A stretch of DNA of 63,543 nucleotides from an uncultured Spirochaetaceae bacterium (GCA_900321635.1 ONWV01000026.1:1-63543); one strand, 5' to 3'. Counted from the stretch's first letter, positions 34,177 through 43,883 are shown. A program made the numbers and translations. The notes: generated from the sequence alone by a model not told the origin.

Positions 34177-35682
34177 TCAGCGGCCATAGATTTCAATCAT
34201 CTCGCGCAGTCTGTTCATCATCCAGCCTTGCATCTGCGAGGGGTCATAACGCCATGACCAGTTTGCGCTTCCAACTGATGCCGGAAGGTTCATTCTGGCA
34301 CTGTCATCAAGGCCCATGATGTCCTGCATCGGGATGATGGCGGTGTTTGCCACACTTGATATGACACCGCGTATCATCTGCCAGACAATGTCATCATCAG
34401 GGCTCTGGAAGTAGCGTCTGACATAGTCCTTGTAGTAGTCAGGAAGGCTGTCATACCAACCACGTGAGGTCTGGTTGTCATGCGTTCCCGTGTATGCCAC
34501 GCAGTTTTTCTCGTAGTTGTGCGGAAGGTAGGCGTTTTCCGTATTGAACTTGCCGTCATTGAAATCCCAGGCGAACTGAAGGACCTTCATGCCTGGAAAG
34601 CCGCTTTTCTTCTGCATCAGCTTCACCTCAGGTGTCAGGACTCCAAGATCTTCGCCTATGACGTTTATTTTCTGGAAGTGCTTCAATAGATCCATGCCTG
34701 GGCCCGGAACCCACTTGCCGTTTCTTGCGGTTTTGTCGCCTGCAGGGACCTCCCAGTAGGATTCAAAGCCTCTGAAATGGTCGATTCTGACGATATCGAC
34801 CTGATTCAGGGTCATCTCCATGCGCTTTCTCCACCAGGCAAAGTCGTCCTTTCTGTGGACATCCCAGTCATAGACGGGGTTGCCCCAAAGCTGTCCGTCC
34901 TCGGAGAATGCATCAGGCGGGCAGCCTGCCTGTGCTGTCTGCATGCCGTTTTCATCAATCTTGAAGAGCTCCTTGTGCGTCCATGCGTCCACGCTGTCAC
35001 CTGCGACATAGATTGGGATGTCTCCGATGATGCTGATGCCAAGAGAGTTGGCATACACGTGAAGGTCGTCCCACTGGCTGTAGAAGAAGAACTGGAGAAC
35101 CTTGTAGATTTCAATTTCCTTGGAAAGCTTTTTGGTCCACTTGTTAAGGGCTGTCTTCTTTCTGAGCTTGAGGTCGTCTTCCCACAGATACCAGCGCGAG
35201 TCATTGAATTCGTGAACCAGAGCCTGATAGAGGGCATAGTCGTCAAGCCACCAGGCATTCTTCTTGCAGAAGGCATCATAATCTGTCTTTGAGCTGCTGC
35301 CGTTGATAAATAAAGATGCAAACTCCTTCAGAAGCGGCATCTTGTTCTCATATACCCATGGATAGTCGACACGTCCTGTACACCTGTTCTCGGGGTCTGA
35401 GATGTTTTTTGCCCGAGCCTGCTCGCCGCAGAGCTTTCCAAGAGACCTGACGTCTATCAGAAGCTCGTTTCCTGCGAAGGTGGATCTTGCCGAGTAGGGG
35501 CTGTCACCGTAGCCAGTGGGTCCCAGGGGCAGAATCTGCCAAAGGGTCACCTTAGAGTCTGCAAGCATCTTCAGAATCTGTCTTGCCTCAGAACCCAAAT
35601 CTCCGATTCCGAACGGAGACGGAAATGATGTGGGGTGCATCAATACACCGCAGTGTCTTGTTTCCAATATTTTTTTAGTCAT
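34177..35682 (-). CDS. malQ: 4-alpha-glucanotransferase (amylomaltase)
   Basis: 501 residues, normal for GH77. Motifs: RHCGVLMHPTSFPSPFGIGD, VRIDHFRGFESYWEVPAG (catalytic Asp), VIGEDLGVLTPEV (Glu), YTGTHDNQTSRGW. Transfers alpha-1,4-glucan segments in maltodextrin metabolism. GGAAGG ribosome site. Divergent from carD. Confidence 0.95.
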   Translation of the reverse strand: MTKKILETRHCGVLMHPTSFPSPFGIGDLGSEARQILKMLADSKVTLWQILPLGPTGYGDSPYSARSTFAGNELLIDVRSLGKLCGEQARAKNISDPENRCTGRVDYPWVYENKMPLLKEFASLFINGSSSKTDYDAFCKKNAWWLDDYALYQALVHEFNDSRWYLWEDDLKLRKKTALNKWTKKLSKEIEIYKVLQFFFYSQWDDLHVYANSLGISIIGDIPIYVAGDSVDAWTHKELFKIDENGMQTAQAGCPPDAFSEDGQLWGNPVYDWDVHRKDDFAWWRKRMEMTLNQVDIVRIDHFRGFESYWEVPAGDKTARNGKWVPGPGMDLLKHFQKINVIGEDLGVLTPEVKLMQKKSGFPGMKVLQFAWDFNDGKFNTENAYLPHNYEKNCVAYTGTHDNQTSRGWYDSLPDYYKDYVRRYFQSPDDDIVWQMIRGVISSVANTAIIPMQDIMGLDDSARMNLPASVGSANWSWRYDPSQMQGWMMNRLREMIEIYGR

Positions 35683-35738
35683 TGCTTACCTTCCGACATA
35701 CTATAGCGCATGGAGCTTTTTTTTTCTACAATCCTTGC

Positions 35739-35773
35739 TTGTTCACAGGCTTAATTTCGGCTATAATAAAGAT
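35739..35773 (+). promoter_or_regulatory. carD promoter, predicted leaderless
   Basis: TTGTTC (35739-35744), 17-base spacer, perfect TATAAT (35762-35767), then six bases to ATG 35774. The expected transcript start is at the A of the start codon; there is no ribosome site. Confidence 0.65.
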
Positions 35774-36274
35774 ATGAATTCAGAAGAAAAGGCGCAGTTC
35801 CACATAGGTGAACACGTTGTCTATCCCCTGCAGGGAGTGGGTGTCATTAAGGACATCAGGGAGCGTGTAGTCAGGGATGTACCCGTTCTGTATTACGTGA
35901 TTTACATTGACATGTCGGATATGACAGTCAGTATTCCGGTACAGAAGGTTTCTGAATCAGGAGTCCGTGCAATTGTTTCCGACGGCGACGCCAGGAAGGC
36001 TCTGGACAGCATTTCCAGCAAGTATGAGCCTGTGTCCGTTGACTGGAAGGCACGCTATCAGATGAACGTTGATCTGATTAAGGAAGGCTCCATCTTCTCA
36101 ATCGCAAAAGTTGTGCAGGGTCTGTATCACAGAAGCAAGGTCAAGGAGCTTCCCGTCCAGGAAAGAAAGCTTTATGACAATGCCCTGAGCCTTCTGATAG
36201 ACGAGTGCTCATATTCGCTCGGCAAGGACAAGAAGGAAATAGAGAAGACCATCTTCTCCCATCTGGAGAAGTAA
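35774..36274 (+). CDS. carD: CarD-family transcription regulator
   Basis: 166 residues. N-terminal Tudor-like RNA-polymerase-interaction domain (FHIGEHVVYPLQGVGVIKDI, VLYYVIYIDMSDMTVSIPV) and a helical C-terminal DNA-binding domain (ALSLLIDECSYSLGKDKKEI). CarD binds the RNA polymerase beta subunit and stabilises open complexes. Start set by the promoter and by homology. Followed directly by ispD; the same grouping is known in treponemes. Confidence 0.92.
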   Translation: MNSEEKAQFHIGEHVVYPLQGVGVIKDIRERVVRDVPVLYYVIYIDMSDMTVSIPVQKVSESGVRAIVSDGDARKALDSISSKYEPVSVDWKARYQMNVDLIKEGSIFSIAKVVQGLYHRSKVKELPVQERKLYDNALSLLIDECSYSLGKDKKEIEKTIFSHLEK

Positions 36275-36958
36275 ATGTCACTTCGCTTTTCAGCCATAAT
36301 CACGGCAGCAGGTTCCTCGCAGCGATTCAACATGTCCTCTGGCTCAAATCTCAAAAAGGAGTTCATGGCCCTTGGTTCTTCAAGCGTCATAGGCTGTGCC
36401 GTCAGACCCTTTTTGAAGATCGATGGCCTTGTATCCGTTGTTGTGACCTACAGAAAGGGCGATCTTGAAGCGACAAAAAAGCTTCTTTCCGACATTGATT
36501 ATGACATTGTCTTTGTCCGGGGCGGAGAGACCAGGCAGCAGTCAGTGTTCAACGCGCTTAAGTATCTGTATGAAAGCGGATCCGACATTGATCTTGTGAG
36601 CATCCATGACGGAGCCAGGCCCTTTATCACAAAGGACCTTATTGAAAGCTGTCTGAAAACCGCACAGGACATCGGAGGCTCATGCCCCTGCATCAGGGTA
36701 ACCGATACTCTTGTGAGAGTTGATGAAAAAGGCCTTATGTGCGGAAGAATCCCTCGTGACGGGGTGTGCACGGTACAGACTCCGCAGGTCTTCAGATTCC
36801 CTGAAATCTATAAAGCACATCTAGAAGCCAAGGCTGATAAGGCCTACACGGATGATACTGAAATCTTTATGGACGCAGGGGGCAAGGTCGGCTTTGTCCA
36901 AGGCGATGCCAATAACAGGAAGATCACCTATGCATCGGATCTCAAGGAGGGCTTGTGA
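36275..36958 (+). CDS. ispD: 2-C-methyl-D-erythritol 4-phosphate cytidylyltransferase
   Basis: 227 residues, family size. Nucleotide-binding SAIITAAGSSQRFN, HDGARPFI, RDGVCTVQTPQVFR. Third step of the MEP isoprenoid pathway: CTP + MEP to CDP-ME. Starts right at the carD stop and overlaps ispF by four bases. Confidence 0.95.
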   Translation: MSLRFSAIITAAGSSQRFNMSSGSNLKKEFMALGSSSVIGCAVRPFLKIDGLVSVVVTYRKGDLEATKKLLSDIDYDIVFVRGGETRQQSVFNALKYLYESGSDIDLVSIHDGARPFITKDLIESCLKTAQDIGGSCPCIRVTDTLVRVDEKGLMCGRIPRDGVCTVQTPQVFRFPEIYKAHLEAKADKAYTDDTEIFMDAGGKVGFVQGDANNRKITYASDLKEGL

Positions 36959-37428
36959 GCAGAATCGGAACAGGTTGGGATATCCATGCCCTTGTTGAAG
37001 GAAGGCCCCTTATTCTGGGCGGAGTCAGCATCGAAAGCAAAAAAGGGTGCCTGGGGCATTCGGACGGAGATGCGTTGATTCATGCTGTCATAGATTCGAT
37101 TTTAGGGGCATGTTGCCTTGGTGACATTGGAACGCTTTTTCCCGATACGGATCCCAAGTACAAGGGAATCTCCTCAAAGACTCTTCTGTCTGAAGTCATG
37201 GAAAAAGTCAGATCCAAGGGCTTTAAGATCGTCAATGTGGATACTACAGTGATTCTTCAGAGTCCCAAGCTCGGTCCCTACAAGGACGAGATCCGTCGTT
37301 GCATGGCAAATCTTTTGGGCATTGCAGAGGACTGCTTCAGCGTGAAGGCCAAGACGGCCGAGCACATGCTGGGTGAGCTTGGAAGCGGCGATGCCGTTGT
37401 GTGTCAGGCTGTCTGTCTTATTGATTAA
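36955..37428 (+). CDS. ispF: 2-C-methyl-D-erythritol 2,4-cyclodiphosphate synthase
   Basis: 157 residues, GTG start overlapping the ispD stop. Zn site GTGWDIHALVEG (Asp, His) and LGHSDGDALIHAVIDS; C-terminal KAKTAEHMLGELGSGDA. Fifth MEP-pathway enzyme, acting after IspE. Convergent with the next gene, with a four-base overlap at the 3' ends. Confidence 0.95.
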   Translation: MSRIGTGWDIHALVEGRPLILGGVSIESKKGCLGHSDGDALIHAVIDSILGACCLGDIGTLFPDTDPKYKGISSKTLLSEVMEKVRSKGFKIVNVDTTVILQSPKLGPYKDEIRRCMANLLGIAEDCFSVKAKTAEHMLGELGSGDAVVCQAVCLID

Positions 37429-38861
37429 TGAATATATGAAATTGCCTTCAAAAGGTGGATATCCAGCGGGTTTGCTTCCCAGCCGGCTATCATGTCACGC
37501 CTTACGAAGTTCGTTGCAAAGGCAGTGGACATTGGAATTACCACACCTGAGTCCAGAAGAACCTGCTCTGCCTGAAGAAGGATATCCTTTCTTGAGACAT
37601 CATCAGCTGCATTTGCGGCAAGCTTCAGCAGGTTGTCGTAACTCTGGTTTGAGAAGTTGGCCAGGTTAAAGGAGCTGTCTGTGGAAAAGAGCTGCAAAAA
37701 GGCCATGGGGTCAAAGTAATCTCCGATCCATGTGATGGAGCAGAAGTCGTACGGGTTTTCCTGCGGAATGGATGCAAACAGCGTCATGGGGACCGTGTTT
37801 AAAGTCACCGTTATTCCGAGTGTCTTTGACCAAAGTGATGCAATGAACTCGGCGACAGCCGCATTCTGGGCACCGCGGGTTACGGCCATGGATATCATCG
37901 GAAGCTGCTTTTCTCCGTAGGGGTAGCCGCCTTTTTCCAGAAGATCCAGAATGTCCGTGTCCAGATTTGCGGAGATTCCGCTGTCCGGGACAATGGACGA
38001 AGTTTCCATCAGGCTTCCCTGAAGACCTCTGATAATGTCCCATGGGATTACTTCTATAAGGGCTTTTCTGATGTTCTCGTCAGAATAGGCGCCTTTTTGG
38101 GAGCTGAAGTAGAAGAATGTCGTGGCATAGAGCTTTGAGAGAACCATGTAGTCTGCGGCATTCTCTATCGGTGCCATGGACCACTGGACCTTGCCGTCCA
38201 GGAATGCTTCTGAATCCGCAGAACCAAGCTTTATGTCCACAAGCTCCAGATTGACAGTGTCCCAATAGTTGCGGTTGCGTCTGAGTTTTATCTCCTCATC
38301 CGACTGACTTGAGAGCGTGAATGCTCCGCTGTAGGATGTGGTGTCCTTGATGGCTGCAAGACAGGGCTGGCAGAGGAGGCTGGGAAGATATGGAACCGCA
38401 TATCTGAGCCTTACTACCAAGGTCATTTCATCGGGAGTACTGATATCAAGCTTTCCGTCGGAAAGGCGGGCTACAAAATCAAGGTTGCTTGAAAGCGGTC
38501 CGCCTGACATGTAGTTCCATGACTCTTCGAATGTCTTTGCCGTGATTGTGCTTCCGTCCGAGAACTTCGCATCCCTGATGTGGAATGTCCATTCAAGGCC
38601 GTCTTGTGAAACCTCATAGGAAGAGGCAAGGGCGGGACGGGGTTCGCTTGTTATGGGGTCATACTCAAACAGACCGTCGTAGAGGTTCTGCATTATGATG
38701 ATGCTGTTGCTGTCCGATGCAGTATAGGGATTGAGGATTATCGCATCCTTTCCCGGGTCAATGAGGATTGTAAGCTTCTCGCCCTGGGACTGAGCAGCAA
38801 GCGGAAAGAATAGGAAGGTCAGAGCCAAAACGGCCGTGACCGTAAGCAGCATTTTTCTCAT
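37425..38861 (-). CDS. ABC transporter substrate-binding protein, family 5 (peptide type)
   Basis: 478 residues. Signal peptide MRKMLLTVTAVLALTFLFFP; no lipobox Cys. Family 5 signature NLYDGLFEYDPITSEPRPALA and WTFHIRDAKFSDGSTITAK. Binds oligopeptides or other solutes in the periplasm; no permease genes adjoin it, so it is an orphan here. Overlaps the ispF end by four bases. Confidence 0.88.
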   Translation of the reverse strand: MRKMLLTVTAVLALTFLFFPLAAQSQGEKLTILIDPGKDAIILNPYTASDSNSIIIMQNLYDGLFEYDPITSEPRPALASSYEVSQDGLEWTFHIRDAKFSDGSTITAKTFEESWNYMSGGPLSSNLDFVARLSDGKLDISTPDEMTLVVRLRYAVPYLPSLLCQPCLAAIKDTTSYSGAFTLSSQSDEEIKLRRNRNYWDTVNLELVDIKLGSADSEAFLDGKVQWSMAPIENAADYMVLSKLYATTFFYFSSQKGAYSDENIRKALIEVIPWDIIRGLQGSLMETSSIVPDSGISANLDTDILDLLEKGGYPYGEKQLPMISMAVTRGAQNAAVAEFIASLWSKTLGITVTLNTVPMTLFASIPQENPYDFCSITWIGDYFDPMAFLQLFSTDSSFNLANFSNQSYDNLLKLAANAADDVSRKDILLQAEQVLLDSGVVIPMSTAFATNFVRRDMIAGWEANPLDIHLLKAISYIH

Positions 38862-38894
38862 AAATCTATTGGATTCTATAACAATAAGACTTAG

Positions 38895-38930
38895 TTATCA
38901 ACACGTGTGCTTTGTGATATCATCTTTGTC
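38895..38930 (+). promoter_or_regulatory. rsmE promoter, predicted leaderless
   Basis: TTATCA (38895-38900), 17-base spacer, TATCAT (38918-38923), seven bases, then ATG 38931. No ribosome site precedes the ATG. Confidence 0.55.
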
Positions 38931-39653
38931 ATGAACATCATACTGTTTCACAGCATGCCTGAAGGCGGCCTGATTCCTCTGTCTGATGAAAGGGCACAGC
39001 ACATCGTCTCGGTTCTCAAGCTCAAGGAGGGGTCTTCTTTCCGCATGGGCATAGTGAATCAGAGCGAGGGCGAGGCCATTATAAAATCCATAAACGGCGA
39101 GGGTGTTCATTTTGACTATGTCCAAAGCAGCGTCCCGTCACTGTATCCTGTGACACTTCTTTGTGCCCAGGTAAGGCCGATTTGCATGAAGAGAATCCTG
39201 CGTGAGGCCGTGAGCCTGGGTGTGGGAAGGATAATCCTCTGCGGTTCTGACACGGGCGAGAAATCCTATCTTTCAAGCAACCTTTACAAGACAGGTGAGT
39301 ACAAGGATTTTCTTCTTGACGGGGCTATGCAGTCCTCACATGCAGGAATTCCCGAGGTGATGTTCGCAGAAACTGCATTCGGAGCTGTAAAGATGGCTTC
39401 CGAGACAAGTCCTGAGGGAACATCGTTTGTAATGCTGGATAACGTTGTGGGAGCCACGGCCTTAAGTCAGGCCAAAATCGGACCCTATGCGGTTCTGGCA
39501 ATCGGACCCGAGCGCGGATGGTCGGACAGGGAGAGAAAGCTGTTTTCCGATAACGGGTATAGTCCTATGCTCTTAGGTTCAAGAGTTCTCAGAACGGAGA
39601 CCGCCTGCAGCACAGGCATTGCCGTTCTTCTTTCAAGAATGAGCTTCCTTTGA
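38931..39653 (+). CDS. rsmE: 16S rRNA m3U1498 methyltransferase
   Basis: 240 residues from ATG 38931 (an upstream GTG at 38907 is in frame but less likely). SPOUT-class motifs AIGPERGWSDRERKLF and LGSRVLRTETACSTGIAV. Methylates U1498 of 16S rRNA. Its last 21 bases overlap the convergent gene. Confidence 0.92.
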   Translation: MNIILFHSMPEGGLIPLSDERAQHIVSVLKLKEGSSFRMGIVNQSEGEAIIKSINGEGVHFDYVQSSVPSLYPVTLLCAQVRPICMKRILREAVSLGVGRIILCGSDTGEKSYLSSNLYKTGEYKDFLLDGAMQSSHAGIPEVMFAETAFGAVKMASETSPEGTSFVMLDNVVGATALSQAKIGPYAVLAIGPERGWSDRERKLFSDNGYSPMLLGSRVLRTETACSTGIAVLLSRMSFL

Positions 39654-40595
39654 GGCCTTCTTGGCAGCCTTTTTCTGAAGTTTCTTCTGCTTCTTCTGCT
39701 CTTTCATGTGGGCCTTGAACTCGGCCTTTGTCATTGTGTCCCTGGGAATCTCGGGAACCTTCTCAAGAAGAGACGGATCGTCCATGAAATCCTGAAGCAT
39801 GGCCATGGACTTGATGAAGTAGAATCCGGAAGTGACTCTCTCATCGACAGTGAAGCCGATCTGGAGGGTCTCACGGGTTGAGACGACCTTTCCGTTGTCG
39901 TCGAATTCACGGGTTCTCTCCATTCTTCCAAGTGTGATGAACATGCTTGTGGTTCCCCACTCATAAAGATGGTGATGCGGGCTTCCGCCCTCGATGCCTA
40001 TCGAGCCCAGGTTGGCGATGAAAACCGATGTATGAAGACCGTCGGCGTCACGGACGAACTGAGGGCAGCGGCCGTGTCTGTCCAAAAAGCCCAGAAATCT
40101 GAGTGCAAGTGAGACCATCCATGTGGGAAAGCGCAGAAACTGTCCGATAGTGTCATCGGTGAAGTTCGAATCCTGTGAGACCCTTCTTGCATCGTTGATG
40201 TAGTCGTCGATGATCTTCGCATATTCAAGCAGTGTCATCTCGGGCTTGAATCTCAGCGGGTTGCTTGTCTCGGGAGAATCGTCTGTGAAGTTCTCCTTGA
40301 CGACGAAGTTCATTGAAAGCTCGTTACGCTGCCAGTATCTGTTTCCTGCGATGAACCTGTTCAGCTCCGGTCTGAGAACGAAGATTCTCATGACAGCGGC
40401 GCAGAAGACATAGAAGAACTTCAGTCTGAGTTCAGGTTTTGTGGCATTGTAGGCCCTGATGTAATTTGCGCACTCAGTGACATCAAGTGTCATTGTGTGA
40501 AAGACAAGAGAATCACTTCTTCGTCTCATCAGAAACGGGAAGATCTGATTATACATCGGTACGTCATAGCAAAGACGGGCATCGTTTCGTTTCAT
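39633..40595 (-). CDS. E2/chloramphenicol-acetyltransferase-fold protein with degenerate active site
   Basis: 320 residues. CAT-like fold resembling the 2-oxoacid dehydrogenase E2 catalytic domain, without lipoyl or peripheral-subunit domains (FHTMTLDVTECANYIRAYN, HTSVFIANLGSIG). The catalytic motif, DHRVxDG in E2, reads DERVTSG: the His and the Asp are both replaced. The last 45 residues are Lys-rich. Probably not an acyltransferase of the usual kind; role unknown. Overlaps the rsmE end. Confidence 0.7.
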   Translation of the reverse strand: MKRNDARLCYDVPMYNQIFPFLMRRRSDSLVFHTMTLDVTECANYIRAYNATKPELRLKFFYVFCAAVMRIFVLRPELNRFIAGNRYWQRNELSMNFVVKENFTDDSPETSNPLRFKPEMTLLEYAKIIDDYINDARRVSQDSNFTDDTIGQFLRFPTWMVSLALRFLGFLDRHGRCPQFVRDADGLHTSVFIANLGSIGIEGGSPHHHLYEWGTTSMFITLGRMERTREFDDNGKVVSTRETLQIGFTVDERVTSGFYFIKSMAMLQDFMDDPSLLEKVPEIPRDTMTKAEFKAHMKEQKKQKKLQKKAAKKASKEAHS

Positions 40596-40628
40596 GTTGA
40601 CAAATAATATCCTAATGTCAATAAAAAA

Positions 40629-41849
40629 TCAATTTACAGAGGCCATTCGGCGGACCTTGGAAAGATAGAAGGCTTTCATGTCGTTTTCAAAGTCGCTGTT
40701 GCAGCTGTAGGAGCGGCCAAGGCACGGTTCCCAGAGAAGTGGGTCCTCCATGCACAGGTAGAAGAAGACATTGTCTTTCCAGTCTTTGGGAAAGCATGAG
40801 TACACATGGCTGAACATCTTCTTTTTTGTCTCTGTATCATAGGAGAATTTGCCTGCGATGGGGGATAAGCTCATCTGTGTGACCCGTGTGGGGCGACCCG
40901 ATTCTCTCAAGGTTCTGAGGTTCTGCTTTGTGAAAGTCAGGGTCCCGATTCCTATCATCACGGCGTTTTTCGGGTCAACGCTGTCGCAGATAGTCTTCAC
41001 AAGATTGCTGTATTCTTTCTGCCATCCGGAGAAATAGACCATGGGATGGATGTGAAAGCCCACAAGATGACCGCTTTGGGCGCAAGCGGCGGCTGCTTTG
41101 ATTCTTGATTCGGGACTTGCTGCAAGATGCTCTTCCTTCTGGGCTGGGGTCTTTGCGTTCACAGACCAGGTGCTGATTATGTTCGACGGAATATCGTCCT
41201 TTATCCAGTCTGTTCTGGAGCTTTTTGTCTTAAGCTCTATGACCACATCGGGATTCTTTTTTGCAAAGGCCTTCAGGGCGCTGAGAGTCCCGTAATCATC
41301 ACCCAGAAGAAGGGAGTCTGAGCTCTGGCCAGTTCCGATGTGCCAGGTTCCTTCCTCAAGGACCATCTTGTCCAGATACTGGCCCAAATCCGAAAGGACA
41401 CGGACCTCGTTCTGTGAATAGAAGCTCTGTATCGAGCAGTATGAGCAGGCAAAGGCGCACTGCTGAACGGCATCAAGCGTCTTGAGGTTGCAGCATCTTG
41501 TCTGCTCGCCGTCACGGGGACACGGGCATTTTCCCATGATTCTCTCAGGTGATTTGAAATCCGTGTTGATGTTGGCACCTTTTCCCTTGAAGTCATAATC
41601 GGGATTGAAGGTGCTGTAGTCGATTTCCTTTTTCCTGAGGTTCTCCATGTGGGACATGAAGGTGTTGTAGATTTTTCGGACCTCGTTCTTGGATGTCCTG
41701 TCGTAGTCCTCTGGCCAGAGAGTCTCTATGGAGCCGTCGTTTCCCGGAAGATTCCAGAGGGCGAGGTCCTGGGCCTGCTCGCGCAGGATTCTGCGCTGCT
41801 GGAAGGAAAGAAAGGGGATGGACTGAACAAAGGCTTCTTCTCTGGTCAT
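40629..41849 (-). CDS. Spore-photoproduct-lyase-like radical SAM protein
   Basis: 406 residues. Radical SAM cluster motif CAFACSYCSIQ (C-x3-C-x2-C) as in SPL-type proteins, with KTKSSRTDWI and FHIHPMVYFSGW following. Family members repair thymine dimers or are uncharacterised. Divergent from uvrC, which supports a DNA repair link. Another Cys group (CPCPRDGEQTRCC) precedes the cluster. Confidence 0.82.
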   Translation of the reverse strand: MTREEAFVQSIPFLSFQQRRILREQAQDLALWNLPGNDGSIETLWPEDYDRTSKNEVRKIYNTFMSHMENLRKKEIDYSTFNPDYDFKGKGANINTDFKSPERIMGKCPCPRDGEQTRCCNLKTLDAVQQCAFACSYCSIQSFYSQNEVRVLSDLGQYLDKMVLEEGTWHIGTGQSSDSLLLGDDYGTLSALKAFAKKNPDVVIELKTKSSRTDWIKDDIPSNIISTWSVNAKTPAQKEEHLAASPESRIKAAAACAQSGHLVGFHIHPMVYFSGWQKEYSNLVKTICDSVDPKNAVMIGIGTLTFTKQNLRTLRESGRPTRVTQMSLSPIAGKFSYDTETKKKMFSHVYSCFPKDWKDNVFFYLCMEDPLLWEPCLGRSYSCNSDFENDMKAFYLSKVRRMASVN

Positions 41850-41922
41850 GGGGAAAGATTAATGCACCTTGATACTTTCAACAAGTACATCGATGCTGTA
41901 GAATTGCCCTGTCGGGGAAGAG

Positions 41923-43788
41923 ATGGATAAAGACGCATTCGAAGTCGGTCTGAGCTACCAGGTCGACAGGCAGGTGACAGAAAGTGAACTCAGACAGAGG
42001 AGGGAGAACTTCGAGGCTGCGAAGGCCAAGGCACACGCCCTTCCGCTGAATCCAGGCTGCTACCTGATGAAGGATGAAAGCGGAACTGTCATCTATGTTG
42101 GAAAGGCCAAGAGCCTCAGACGCCGTGTCAGTCAGTATTTTCTTCCAAACAGAGACAGAAAGACCCAGGCCCTTGTGGAAAAGATCCGTGACATAGACCA
42201 CGTGATAACAGGTAATGACTACGAGGCCCTGATTCTGGAAAACAACCTGATAAAGAAATACAATCCGCACTACAACATCCTTCTCAAGGACGGAAAGAGC
42301 TATCCTATGATCCGAATCACAAAGGAAACCTTTCCCAAGGTCTTTACCACAAGAAGGATAATCAAGGACGGCTCCGAGTACTTCGGCCCCTATCCCGAGG
42401 CAGGCAAGATCAACCAATACATGGAGCTGATAGACAGGCTATTCTCTCTCAGAAAATGTTCCACGCCTCTTAAGAAGCGGACTCAGCCCTGCCTTTATTA
42501 CCACATAGGACGCTGCAGCGCCCCGTGCTGCGGAAAAATCAGCGCCGAGGAGTATTCAAAGAGCATAGACAGGATCCGCGGCTTCCTCTCGGGAAAGAAC
42601 GATGACCTTGAAAAGCAGCTTCGCGAGGAGATGACGGTAGCATCAAAGGCCATGCAGTACGAGGTGGCGGCCAAAAAGCGCGATATGCTTCTGGCAGTGC
42701 AAAGCGTCTCCAAGGCCCAGATGGTAGAAGATTACGCCAACACGGAAAGCCGCGACTATGCTGCCATAGAGATGAGAAGCCCGCTTTGTACTGTGGCTCT
42801 GATGCAGTTCAGGGACGGAAAGCTCATAGGGCGGGCCCTGTACAGGGCACAGACTTTCGGAGACGAGTCTGAGACCCTTCTGAACTTTCTTACCCAGTAC
42901 TATGAGGACGGGCGTCAGATTCCGTCAGAAATCTATGTTTCCCATGAGATAGACGTTGAGTTGATTTCAAGATACTTCAACGAGTTTCTTCACAAAGATG
43001 TCAAAGTCTTTGTTCCGAAAGAAGGCCGTGACTACAGAATCCTCCGCATGGCGGCGGAAAACGCCTCCCGTGATGTGGAAAAGAGGCTCAAGAGCAAGGA
43101 CAACAGCAAGGCTCTGGAGATGCTGCGTGACATTCTGAACCTTGAGGAGCCGCCTGAGCTTATCGAGGGCTTTGATATTGCACAGCTTAACGGAAAGTAC
43201 ACGGTTGCCAGTCTGATTTCCTTTGTAAACGGTAACCCGAATCCCGCAGGATACAGAAGATTCAACATAAAATCCTTAAATGGAGCTATCGATGACTTCG
43301 GAGCCATGAGGGAGGCCGTCTACAGGCGCTACAGCCGTGTCATAAATGAGAACCTCCAGAGGCCCGGACTTCTTCTGATAGACGGAGGAAAGGGCCAGGT
43401 CAATGTGGCCCGCGAGGTTCTGGATGATCTGGGTCTTGCCGATGTCCCTGTTGTGGGTCTTGCAAAGCGCTATGAGACAATTGTCTTTGATGATGACAGA
43501 CCTGACCTGAGACTGGATCACAGCAACGAGGCTCTTCGTGTCCTGATTGCCGTCAGAGACGAGTGCCACCGCTTTGCCACAGGTGCGAACCAGGCCATGA
43601 GAAGCAAGGAAGCCAGCTTCCATCTCCTTCAGAGCGTTCCGGGAATCGGAAAAGCTTCCAGCGAGAAGATAATGAACGCGTTCACCACATTGGATGATGT
43701 GATGGTGTGCAGCGCAGAGGAAATTGCAAAGCGATCAGGAATCTCAGTCAAGGTCGCAGAGAATCTTCTCAGACGTCTTAAGGTCTGA
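41923..43788 (+). CDS. uvrC: UvrABC excinuclease subunit C
   Basis: 621 residues. GIY-YIG nuclease domain (PGCYLMKDESGTVIYVGKAK), UVR region (EEMTVASKAMQYEVAAKKRD), RNase H-like 5' nuclease part (LLIDGGKGQVNVARE) and C-terminal helix-hairpin-helix (LQSVPGIGKASSEKIM). Incises both sides of UV lesions. GGGGAAGAG ribosome site. About 40 residues precede the GIY motif, longer than usual. Confidence 0.96.
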   Translation: MDKDAFEVGLSYQVDRQVTESELRQRRENFEAAKAKAHALPLNPGCYLMKDESGTVIYVGKAKSLRRRVSQYFLPNRDRKTQALVEKIRDIDHVITGNDYEALILENNLIKKYNPHYNILLKDGKSYPMIRITKETFPKVFTTRRIIKDGSEYFGPYPEAGKINQYMELIDRLFSLRKCSTPLKKRTQPCLYYHIGRCSAPCCGKISAEEYSKSIDRIRGFLSGKNDDLEKQLREEMTVASKAMQYEVAAKKRDMLLAVQSVSKAQMVEDYANTESRDYAAIEMRSPLCTVALMQFRDGKLIGRALYRAQTFGDESETLLNFLTQYYEDGRQIPSEIYVSHEIDVELISRYFNEFLHKDVKVFVPKEGRDYRILRMAAENASRDVEKRLKSKDNSKALEMLRDILNLEEPPELIEGFDIAQLNGKYTVASLISFVNGNPNPAGYRRFNIKSLNGAIDDFGAMREAVYRRYSRVINENLQRPGLLLIDGGKGQVNVAREVLDDLGLADVPVVGLAKRYETIVFDDDRPDLRLDHSNEALRVLIAVRDECHRFATGANQAMRSKEASFHLLQSVPGIGKASSEKIMNAFTTLDDVMVCSAEEIAKRSGISVKVAENLLRRLKV

Positions 43789-43821
43789 GAAAAAATGTCA
43801 AAAAAAACATCAGATTGCATC

Positions 43822-43851
43822 TTAACTTTTGATAAGCAACATGTTATCATA
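43822..43851 (+). promoter_or_regulatory. lexA promoter with candidate LexA operator
   Basis: TTAACT (43822-43827), 18-base spacer, TATCAT (43846-43851). Between them is the dyad TGATAA-N8-TTATCA (43830-43849), well placed for autorepression by LexA. Confidence 0.5.
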
Positions 43852-43883
43852 GCTTAAGTAGTACCGCAACGGAGGTGGAATGC

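Noticed and set aside
34777..35292. Plus-strand open frame over malQ
   Set aside because: Antisense to amylomaltase with all family motifs.
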